Assembly (NCBI GenBank): GCA_014607495.2
Contig: CP053169.1
Location: 1,550,001-1,614,000, forward strand
Length of the DNA: 64,000 nucleotides
Source: Carposina sasakii
Lineage: Eukaryota > Arthropoda > Insecta > Lepidoptera > Carposinidae
Direction: 5' to 3'
Position 1 is the first letter of the stretch. The number at the start of each line of letters is the position of its first letter. The notes beneath the pieces are model-generated. The model saw nothing but the letters and a program-made list of their open reading frames with translations. It was not told the DNA's origin and did not search any database. This document shows, piece after piece, positions 26,201 through 38,200 of this stretch. A program made the position numbers and the translations under genes.

Positions 26201-29200
26201 CAGATGACGCTGATATCTTCCGCGGTAGAACCCTCTACGACACATCACACAGTTGCGAGCAGGTTCCATTTTTTTTTTCAGTTTTTTCATATTATGTACA
26301 TTATTTGGTTCTTTTTAAGCAGTCGGGTTTTTGGATTTTTTAAATTATTAATTTGATTAAGAGCGCCAAATTTATCGGGTGATCCTGTGACTAGTTAAAT
26401 GGTCTTATTAGTTACTAGTGGACGCCCGCGACACCGTCCGCGTGGACTAACAAAATATCTAAATTATCCGATATAGAAACATTTTCCCGGGATAAAAAGT
26501 AGCCTATATGTTAAGTGGGACCTGTCACCTGTCACAATATATTCCTGAAAACTGCATCGAAATCGGTCCAGATTAGCGTGCACAAACATCGATCCGTTAC
26601 AATTTTATTATATGTATAGATTGTGTGACACATTGCTGTTTTTTGGATCACTGTCCATTGTAGTTGATCAGTTAATTGAACTTTTTTGAGTGCGACTTTT
26701 TTTTTTAAAGTTGTAGGAATAGGATCGGACATGATAAGATAGTAAATGAGAACTCAACAATAAAGTGGTAATAACTATATATATAGTGGTAATTAATATA
26801 TTTCAAATCTGTACAGAATCTAAGCAGTAATCAGTACAGTGTATTATACAAAATATGTCTAATATAAGCTAGGTACATATGTAGAGGATATGCCAATAAA
26901 CGCACAGCAAGTGTACTCGACCGAGTCTCTGACGAGACTGCCGCTCCCCGCAAAGTGACCGGCTTAATATTCGCTGCGCGCTGGTGGGGAGCGACGTCAT
27001 CGGGTGCACGTGCTTGTTCACAACAAGTTCTTCTTGGAATATCTTCTCATTTTAACACGTTCCGACCACGACGCCGTCACGGCCATGCTGACGTGCGCAC
27101 GTCCTCGGGCGCGTTGTACTACCAAGTTTAATCTGATAAAGAAACAGAGCAGCTCAATGTTCGATCATCCTGACAGTTTTTACTTATTAACTTTAACAAA
27201 TCTGGACCGGCTAATGCCCTTCAGTTTCAGAGTAATGTTTATTCCCTTCAGTTATGACTGGTCCGAATTCATACGAATTCCTTCAGCGCATACTGGACCG
27301 GAGAACGGCATTCCTTCGGCCAAACTGGACCGGATTCATTAGAACCCCTACAGTATTCTGCCGGACCGAATCTTGTAATTCCCTTCAGTTATGACTGGTC
27401 CGAATTTCATACAAATTCCTACAGTGCACACCGGACCGGATTAATCTAGTTTTAATTATTTATAAAAGAAAGATGAGTTGCTATTCTACTTATCACTAGT
27501 ATGTACAAAAGCCTTCGTAACAATCTGACAAGACTCTCTGGCACTTGTGACAGTGAATCTTGACTATCTATAGATATAGTACGAGAATCACTACGATCAC
27601 TTGCTCTTTCCGCTGTCAAAGTACGAGAGTCCACAGATTGGGTTTCCTCACTGTCAATTGAGGCAGTGTCAAAAGTAGGGGCAGTTTCATGACCAGTATT
27701 AATCTCATCTACACTTAACGCCGTCACGTCATCACTGGTATTTTCCGCTATTTCTATTAGACCTGATGTTCCACGAGGCACCGCACGCAATTTTTCATGA
27801 GAATATTTAAATAATCTATTTGAGCCATTAATATGTCGCATTTCATACCGGTCATTATGTAAAACAGCTGTGATCCTATAAGGTCCTTTATACTTTTGAT
27901 CTAATTTTGTCTGGTGTCTTTCATCATTCTTAGCAAAGACAAAATCGCCTACGACAAAAGGTCGAATTTTAGCTTTGCCTCTATTGAAACGTATGGTATC
28001 ATCCTGTGCTGCCCTTTGAATGCTAGTAGATGCTTTGGAGCGAGCTGTATCAAGATCAAGCCTAGTTGTATCTTGTAAGTCAATTGAAATTCTAGATAAT
28101 TCCAATGAATTACCTTGTACTCCAAACATTAATTCTAAAGGAGTAAAACCTGTCACCCTAGATCGCGTACTATTCAGTGCTAATTGAATATCTCCCAAAT
28201 TTTCCTGCCATGAGCCTTCCGTAGTACTTTCCACAACAGTTAACAAATTTTAAGAGTTCGCATAATGCGTTCGACCTGTCCGTTAGCTCTACATGACCCC
28301 GTTGCAATAAGATGTAACTCGATATTATGCTGCCTACAAAATTCTTTGAATTCTGAGTTGTCGTAAGAACGACCTCGATCTGCTATTATACGTTTTGGAG
28401 CCAAAACAACTGCACAGCACGTTGCAAGGATCTAATTGCATTGGAAGCATTTATGAAAGCGTATGCTCTAAAATTACAAATTTAGTAAAAGCGTCTATGA
28501 TCACTGCGCCAATATTCCTTCTGCTCACTTTTGCCGCTAAGTTTTCCTGACAAATCCATATGTAACGTATGCCAAGGAACGGGAGCTTTAGGAATACTGT
28601 GCAGCCGAACTTGCTGTGCACCAGATGGACCCTTAGAAGCTTTACATATGACACAGGAGTCAACAAACTTTTTTACAAACTTAGACATACTAGGAAACCA
28701 ATATAAATCGTATAGCTTATCGAGAGTTTTTTCATAACCGAGATGTTTAATTTCGTTGTGGACATGACTTATCAAGGACCATACGAGTGATCGCGGTATT
28801 ATGGGCAGCCATTTAGAAGTTCTATGACGGTCAATTTTTCGATATAGTATACCTTCTCTAATGTCATAAGTGTGAGCGATTTCAGTTGGTAAGACATGGG
28901 CACGCAATTTTTCTATAATATCTAAAAGTTCAGAGTCACGCTGTTGTTCTACGATCAACCAACCCTTCTCTAATTCAGAAAAGTTAAAAGTTTACAATTT
29001 GGAATTTCGTTAATTGGATTACGCGAAAGGAAATCTGCGTGGGCCATATTCTTTCCTTCTTTGTAAATGATATCGAAATCATAAGACTGTAAAATAGCCC
29101 ACCACCTATGAACACGCGGAGTTAGATCCTTTTTTGAATGAGAAGCCTTCAAAGCATTGCAATCGGTGAGAACAGTAAATTTTCGACCATATAAATAGTG

Positions 29201-32200
29201 TCTAAAGTGTTGTACGGCCTTCACTACGGCTAAAGTTTCTAACTCATAAGAGTGATAACGGCTTTCAGGATCGGTCGTTTTATGACTAAAATAAGAGACT
29301 ACGTGTGGAACATTGTTTTCCTTTTGAATAAGTACTGCCCCATAACCTTCGCAACTCGCATCTGTATGGAGTTCGACGGGTAAGGAAGGGTCGAAGATTC
29401 TTAACACTGGTTCCGAAGTCAGATAATTTATTATTTCTTTATGGATTTCATCATGTTCAGAAGTCCACGAGATTTTGCCTTTTGCTACAGAAGTCAAAGG
29501 ATACAGAGGTTTAATCAATTTTGAGAAATTTGGAATAAATTGTCTAAAATATGTAGCCAAACCAATAAACTGCCTAACTTGGGTAACAGTGGAAGGTGCT
29601 GGAATATTCTTTAAAGCCTGAATTTTAGTGGGATTTGGTCGGACTTGCCCCGCAGATATCACGAAATCTAAATACTCGGTCTTTCTTTTCAAGAACGAAC
29701 ACTTATTGAAATGAAGGAAAATCCTGATTTAGAGAGAGTATTTAGCAATTTATCAAGGCGTTGCAAACCTTCCGAGACAGTTTTTGAAGCAACCAAAACA
29801 TCATCCATGTAAACGAGGATCCTATCATCTTTTAATGGCTTTATCGCATTATTGATCGATCTTTGAAAGACCTGCGGTGCGTTTTTTAAACAATGGCATT
29901 TTTAATATTCGTACTGACCTTTAGGTGTTACGAAAGCGGTCTTTTCGATAGAATCCTCGTGTACCTGAATTTGGTGAAAACCAGAGGCCATATCAACGGT
30001 AGAAAAGTAATTTGCTCCATGTAACTTATCTATCTGGTCATTGATCAATGGTAGAGGATAGTTATCTGAACAAGTGTACTATTTAGTTCTCTATAATCTA
30101 CACATAACCTATCACTTCCGTTTTTCTTTTTGACTAACAAGATCGGACTCGCAAAAGGAGAATAACTTTCACGTATGATGTTGGCATCTAACAACTCTTT
30201 TATTTTGCTATCTACTATTTCTTGTTCACTCGGGGATAATCTATAAGGTCTTCTATGAACAGTTTTATTAGGATCAATCAATTCGATTTTGAGTTCACCA
30301 GTAGTAACGTGTGTGGTAGGGAGATTATTTATAAAACTTGTGGAGTATGCCCTTAAAATTTTAAACAGGTCATCTTTGTCTTTACTTCCAAATCTGTGTC
30401 AACCGAATAATTTAAAAAAGCTTCGTTATTACTTACGCAAAAGTTTGCATTTTTGATTTGAGAGAAAATTAAATTTTCTGCGCTGATTTTAACGGAAATA
30501 TCATTATTTAAAATATCACAACCTAATAAAATGTTCTCGCTAAGACAATCATCAGGAATGACGTGAAAGATAACCTCGAAATAGATGTCTTGCACAATAA
30601 TCGGACATTTGACTTGTAACCCACATATTACGTTACTACCCCCAACGCCTTTTAAAGTTACTTGGTCATGAAACTGCTCACCAATTAACAAATGAGAGTA
30701 ACAATTTTTTATAAGGCTACACTCTGCACCAGAATCAAAAACAAAAGGTAAATTTGTACCACTTATCTGCAACGTTCCACGCGCGGTCTTCGAACACAGG
30801 TTAACTTGTTTACTGCCACTGTCATTACTGTTCGCCTTGCCGCCACCTATCGTCCAGGTGCTGCTTGTTGCGCTGTCCTCTTTCTTCTTGTATCGCATGG
30901 GGCAAGCGGTAGCTACGTGTCTAGAATCAGAACAAATGTAGCAAGCCACACCTGGCTTTCGTTGGTCTGGTTTCGTTGTAATGAATCCAGCTTTAGTAGA
31001 AGATCGTAATCGGTCACGGCATTCATTTCCTCGATGACCGGTCCTGCCGCAGAAGTGACAGTTACCTCGAAAAACTGTGCTACCTCTAAACCGCTTTATG
31101 TCAATGTCCTGCGGACTTGTATCCTCATTACGTCGTTTCAATGAGAAGCCTCGCAATGTACGAAAAAGGGAATTCTTGTTGTGTATTATCACAGAGTTTA
31201 ATTCACGCCGAATTTTATCATCGCACTGAGATAGAACTGAAATAGATAATCCGGTGGCTACTTCATCAGCAAAAAATTTCCATTAGGTATTTTTTCTATA
31301 AGTTGCCAAAGACGCATGCCTGCTTCAGCTGGAGTTTCTTTAGGCTCAAGTTGAAATTTAATAATTTGGTCAAAGTAATCCTGCATCATCATCGGTTTTG
31401 AAAACTGGGACAGTAAAAGTTCTTTGATAGATGCCCAGGACATATTCTCTGGTTGTACTTTAGTCAGACACAAGGCAGCACGACCCTTTAAGGACTGGGT
31501 CAGGGCTAAAACTAAATCTACGCCAGTCACTTTCTTTTTATCTATAATTATCTCTGTCAATTTACACCAGTTATCAATATCCGAGTCGGGAATATCGGGG
31601 TCAAATGGGACCAGTTTAACCTGGGGGCTCGGTACAACTTGATGGTTCATCATGGCTTTGGCGATTCTTTCGAATATGGCTTCCATGCCAGAAGAGAATA
31701 ATGTTGCTTGTTGCAGGATGGTATTATCGGCCGAAACTAGTGGGGGGTCTGAATCCGGCGCTTCTGATGTAGGAATAGGATCGGACATGATAAGATAGTA
31801 AATGAGAACTCAACAATAAAGTGGTAATAACTATATATATAGTGGTAATTAATATATTTCAAATCTGTACAGAATCTAAGCAGTAATCAGTACAGTGTAT
31901 TATACAAAATATGTCTAATATAAGCTAGGTACATATGTAGAGGATATGCCAATAAACGCACAGCAAGTGTACTCGACCGAGTCTCTGACGAGACTGCCGC
32001 TCCCCGCATAGTGACCGGCTTAATATTCGCTGCGCGCTGGTGGGGAGCGACGTCATCGGGTGCACGTGCTTGTTCACAACAAGTTCTTCTTGGAATATCT
32101 TCTCATTTTAACACGTTCCGACCACGACGCCGTCAAAGTTATAATTTTGTTGTGTTGTGTTGTATTTTGTTGTCAATTACACCCTGTATTTATTTTCCTC

Positions 32201-35200
32201 AGGCACCGGAGAGCGAGGAGAGCGACAGTCACTCGCTGTACGTGGTGGAATCGGTAGAACTCGACGTGTCGCTGAGTACGGATACCGACATGCTGTACTC
32301 TTATCCCGTGCATTTGTATCCGGTGAGTCCATTTATTTGTATTCACTAGCTGTTGCTTGCGACTGGACGTAGTCGTGGAGTACAAAATGTTTGTCACAAA
32401 TTATACTTCACTATCACTACAACATAGTCCAAAATACAAACTACGGTCACCAATGTCACCAATCAGCCAGTCCAGCGTGGTGACTATTGGCAGTCTTATG
32501 GCGTGCTCTGGGGGAGGCCTACGTCCAGCAGTGGACTGCAATAGGCTGATGATGATGATGATGATGACCACTACATATTCCCACTGTCTGTCTATACATG
32601 GTGTTTTTTCATTGCCACCCTTGACTAAGGGTACGTACTCTATACATCAAATAAAGTAAATTTATGCCAATAAAATGCTGGGAAACGATGTAAATTTTTT
32701 TGTTTTTTTTTTTTTAATTACTTGATCGGGCTAAATTTATGTGTCCAGTGTTTATGCTAGTTTTTCATAGACAGATATCAATTATTACTCGTGAAAAAAT
32801 CTTGCTACACGCGTCAATGTGCATTTATGCAGAAAAACGTTATCTATTTACTCGACTTTGGACGTTTTTTGGAAACGAGACACTTCCCAGGTATGCTTCC
32901 ATGGAGAAAAATTATCGTGATGATGAGGAGATTCCGTAGTTTTCGGGAACGTTGACGACCAAAAATGACCCGGTATGTATGCTTTAGATATTTAAAACTA
33001 CGCAACGGATTTTGATGCGGTTTTTCAATAGATGTATTGATTTAAAAGGAACGTTTATATAACTAACCCGTCCCGGCTTGACACCGGTTCAATATCCCCA
33101 CACACTTATGAAGTCGTGGGCGGCGGCTACGATAATGAATGGTATTAGGTTCAGATTTAACATCATTACGTTACCTATTTTAATGTCCTTGTTATTTTTG
33201 GCAGGTGGGTCCGTCAAGTTACCTATGCGCACACGCAGGCGGCTTGCACAGCGTCACGTTGGCGGTCGTCAGTCTGCTGAAGGAATATGCGGCGGCCGGA
33301 GACGGTAGGTAGTGTATATTAGGTAGGTATGATGATCTCCGACCGTATTTCGGCCAAGGCGACCAATCTGTACGGAGATTGGCCAGGTACGCAGGAGATA
33401 TTATAGTGCACAAATGTGTGCGCAAACACAGATGCACTCTCTATTCCGTTACTCTCATAGTCCGATGGGACGGAAAGCCGACACGACCGGAGAGAGATCA
33501 GGCGCAGGACCAACGGTTTTACGTGCTTTCCGAGGCACGAGCTAAATGACAATTTTACAACATTAAAATCTGTACATTAAATAAATTCATTGGTACAGGC
33601 CCGTGACTGGGATCGAACTTACGCCTCCCGCTTTGAAGGTGCCATACTACCTGTGCACCAAATTTCATTCAAATCGGCTCAGTAGTTTTGGCGTGAAAAC
33701 CAGACAGTTACTTTCGCATCTATAGGTATAACTAGTGGACGCCCGCGACTCCTTCCGCGTGGACTACAGAAGAAACGAAATGTCGAAATTATCCGGGATA
33801 AAAACATTTTCCCGGAATAAAAAGCTATGTTAAGTGGGACCTGTCACAATATATTCCTGAAAACTGCATCGAAATCGGTTCAGCCGTTTCTGAGATTAGC
33901 GTGCACAAATGCACAGACAAACAAACAAAAATATAAAATTCATTCTTTTTGGTACTATTGCATTGATAAAGGTCTCCTATAATATTTTTTCTCATATATC
34001 TTCCATGTACAGACAGCGATCTGTTACATTTTTATTATATGTATAGAATGTATAGAAAAGTATTAGTAAATATGATACACGATGGTTAAGACGTGTGTCT
34101 TCCAATCGGAAAGCGTAAGTCGATCCCAGTCACGAGCTTGTAGGTACATAACAGGAGCAGTTGCTGATATTTTTTGGTGGGGGTTCACATTTTTTTAAAT
34201 ATGAGCGCATGCAAAATTAGTTTGGAAACGCCGCGCGTGTTCACTCCCTTAACGAATGAAGAGATGCAAGTACAACCTCACTCTTATTAAAATTCAGATG
34301 ACATAATGAAACACATTAAAAACAACCATATCGCGTTCTAACTCGGACTATGCCGGTATGTCTCTTTCGCACTCATTGAATACAGTACTAGGAATCGTAC
34401 CAAATTTCATTTCATTGAAGCGCGATCGCTAGCGCTCCACTCGATACATAAGACTACAACTTACTTGAGACGAACGCATAGACACTATTGTATAAACATA
34501 GTAGAATTGAAAGATAGATATAAATATAGAGAAATTTGTATACATTGCCTCTGTAATCTTCGTGGGTGGGAGTGCACTGCACCAGCGCTCCTTAGGACGA
34601 GCCGCCAGTGGTACATAATATCGTTATGCTGTGCGATACGAATCACTAACCTCATGATTATGTGTTACAGATGAACAGGAGACAATACTGTCGACAGTCA
34701 CAAGCACGGGCAGTCAGGCCAGACACCTGCTGTGCACGGGAGGCGCGGGAGGTTCGGGAGGCGCGGGAGGTTCGGGAGGCGCGTCTCCGCCGGTGGGCGT
34801 GGCCTGCGCCAGTCTCCGTCCCGCTCTAGTGCTATGCGGGAACACTTTGCTTGTCAGGTGAGACGATAGGTTCCACCGTATAGTTCCGATGGATGATGGC
34901 GCTAGTTACTATGTGTACGACCACATTTTCTGTTTCACTGCATACAAAAAATGTCAGTTCCCAAATCAGGCATAGGAACTATTCTATGAAACGGACAATA
35001 GAGGACACAATTTTTCTTTATGGCCTCACAGTTTTTCAGTGTGTCTCGGGCACAAAATTCCGTTCATTTTAGATGTCGGAATTTCTATATTGTGGCTATT
35101 TATAATTAATCTAATTACTTTGCTTGTGTCAAAACTTTCAGAGATTTTTTAAAAATCACTTTTTTGGACTTGCCCAAAAACGGTCTATACAAACGACTTC

Positions 35201-38200
35201 TTTAGTATGACGTCACGCTTGCCTAACTTGTATGTGCGTAAAAGTACTTTTATTTATAAATGTGGTCACATATTAAATGTTGCTATAAATTGTGCAGGGT
35301 GGTATTGTAATTTAACTAGGCATCATCATCAGCCTATTGCAGTCCACTGCTGGACGTAGGCCTCCCCCAGGACACGTCCACAAGACTGCCGTGGGGGGTA
35401 TTTGCCCATAGTCACCACGCTGGGCAGGCGGGTTGGTGACCGCAGTTTGTATTTTGGACTATGTTGTCAACACGGGAGGCGCTGCTGCCCACCTCCCGGA
35501 AACCCTTAATCGCCTCGTACGATACCCACGGGCAGACATGGGATGGTACGAATTCTACTCTGCCGGCACCACGCAGCTATCTATACATATAATAAAAATG
35601 TATCCGTTACGCTGTCTGTACATGGAAGATATATGAGAAAAAATATTATAGGAGACCTTTATCAACGCAATAGTACCCAAAACAATGATTTTTAAAATTT
35701 TTGTCGGTTTGTCTGTGCGTTTGTGCACGCTAATCTCAGAAACGGCTGAACCGATTTCGATGCAGTTTTCACGAATATATGAGGTGACAGGTCCCACTTA
35801 ACATCTACTTTTTATCCCGGATAATTTCGACATTTTGTTATTTCTGTAATCCACGCGGACGGAGTCGCGGGCGTCCACTAGTATCACATAAAATTACAAG
35901 AACTGTTATTTAAATAACTTTTTGAATTTCAGGACGCTAGAACCGTACGGTATAGAGGAGCAATTCTACAACGATATTCAGCTGAAGAATCCGGCGCTTG
36001 AACAGGATGACGTCAATGCTATATTAAAAGAGGTAATTAACTGTCGTAAAATGTGGCATACGTGATATTGTAATAAACACTTAGCCACTCCTTTGCGTCG
36101 CGCAGTCGGGTAAAAAGAATATCTTTGCAGCCAATAGCAATGAGATGGGTAAAAACCCCCCTTACGGCAGTAGCCTTGTGACGTGCCCTGGAGAAGGCCT
36201 ACGTCCAGCAGTGGACTGCAATAGGGTGATATGTGTGTGTGCGATTAATTGCGAGATATTAATTAATTGCGAGATATTAAGTACTTTGATATGAAACATT
36301 TCGCAACTTTTCATCGGTTAGTCTGTGTTATACGTGATGCAGCCTACCGGCACTTTTCGGGTACAAATACTCTAACGACCGATAACGAATCTATTGGGAT
36401 ATGTGTGTTTATTAGGATAATATAATCTACTCGGGTGAAGAATTTTTCCATTTTCTTTATTAATAATTTTATAATATAATCCGCTAGGATGTGGTTGATC
36501 GTTTCATCATAAAACATTGTGCTGAGGGATTCAGTTTTGTTTACCGAGATTTGGCTAGTGTATAGCTATCGGGATGAAAAAATACCGTTGCCAAAAACGT
36601 AATTTAAAAGAGATGGTAAAATTCGTCATCCGAGTTAAGTGACCCGCTCTATAGCGCAGTTGGTTAGAGCGATGCACGGAATGCAAGAGGTCGTGAGTTC
36701 AAATCTCACTCGGGTGAATTTTTTTTTAAATTTACTTATTAATTTTCTTATTATTATTTTATAGGATATGTGTGTTTATTAGGTTTCATGTGACATTTTT
36801 GTGTGTTCTGTAACATTGCCGTTCATCGTCATCGTCAGCCTATTACAGTCCACTGCTGGACGTAGGCCTCCCCCAGTGTACGTCACATGGCTCGATCTCC
36901 CGTTTTTGCCATCCAGTCACTACCAGCCGTCCTCTTTAAGTCATCGGTCCATCTGTCCGGAGGTTCCCAAACGCTGCCCACCCAAGCTGCACTCTTCTGG
37001 TGATTTCTCCCTCGAAGTTATCTTTACCCAACTGCAATATTTGCCCAAGGTATACATACTTCTGAACAACTTCCAGGGCTACACCTTCGCCGCGTGGTGC
37101 CGGCAGAGTAGAATTCGTACCACCCCATGTCTGCCCGTGGGTATCGTACGAGGCGATTAAGGGTTCCGGGAGGTGGGCAGCAGCGCCTCCCGTACTGACA
37201 ACATAGTCCGAAAATCACACTGCGGTCACCAACCCGCCTGCCCAGCGTGGTGACTATGGGCAAAAACCCACCAATGACGGCAACTAACATTGCCGTTATG
37301 CATATCATATAACTCAAATTCGTTATGGCTGTAAATTAAGCCCTATTGTAGTCTTATTAATGTTATATAAAATTGAAGTTGTGAATTTTGGTAAATAAAT
37401 AAAATGTGTCCTGTCCCCTTATTACCTAATTTGCAATAGTAAAGCCGAAGCAAAGCGATAGCGAAATTTGTACAAAATTCGCTATCGCTTTGCTTTTGCG
37501 AATTAGGTAATAACCAGCCCCCGGTTATTTTAAATAGGTGTTATAAACTGTCACCGCCAAAGTTACATACAATAAATACATTCATCTTATGTAAAAATAA
37601 TTGTTTTCCAGCGCCAGAAGCTATCGTTTACGGCGATTATACAAGAAATATTATCCCGGGAGAGTTCCCAGCCGATACTTAAACTCAACCGAACGGAGGA
37701 ACCAAGCGCCCAGGAAAATTTAGAAGTATGTGTTACTTTTACTCTTTATTCAATTCAGTCCTATTGCCTACTAATACGTATTATAAACGCGAAAGTTTGT
37801 AAGTATTGATGGATCTTTGTTACTCTTTCACGTAAAAACTACTGAATGGATTCTGATGAAACTTCACAATAATATATAGCTTACATATCAAAATAACATA
37901 CATACATATAATCACGCCTTTATCCCTTACGGAGTAGGCAGAGCATCAAGGGTCGATAGAACCACATGGTGCCACTTCTGACCAATTTTGAGGGTATAGT
38001 TGAGAAGTTCGGTTAGTAGTGACAGGTGGTCAGCCCATCGCCTACAAAACACCAAGACCCTCTTGTCCTTCTACTGACTTGTACAGTATGCCCAGGAATA
38101 GAAGCAGCTGTAGTATTATACTTTTATTTTCACTCCCAGAGCAGCATAGAAGAATTACATATAGGCTACTTTTTATTCCGGGAGAATATTTTTATCCCGG

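Larger units (their letters stand above)
26712..32135 (-). mobile_element. Ty3/gypsy LTR retrotransposon, near full length, frames broken
   Basis: A 5424-bp element in Nup88 intron 3, opposite to the gene. It is bounded by 368-bp direct LTRs starting TG and ending CA and flanked by a 4-bp target duplication AAGT (26708-26711 and 32136-32139). Order on the minus strand: gag capsid, two CCHC knuckles, aspartic protease, reverse transcriptase (YMDD), RNase H, zinc-binding and DDE integrase; no envelope gene seen. This order (RT-RH before IN) defines Ty3/gypsy. The LTRs differ by one base (26953 A, 32009 T), implying recent insertion, but the coding frame is interrupted several times. No clear purine tract is visible next to the 3' LTR at 27080. 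Confidence 0.95.

Noticed and set aside
26532..26732. 66-codon minus-strand frame starting MSDPIPT like gag
   Set aside because: It is only the gag start carried by the 3' LTR running into flanking intron and another repeat.
36640..36720. tRNA-like sequences with A and B boxes (also 488-560, 2285-2355, 3915-3985, 21000-21075, 43255-43330)
   Set aside because: They recur as parts of repeats with fixed bodies and tails and show arm mismatches, so I call them SINE modules, not tRNA genes.
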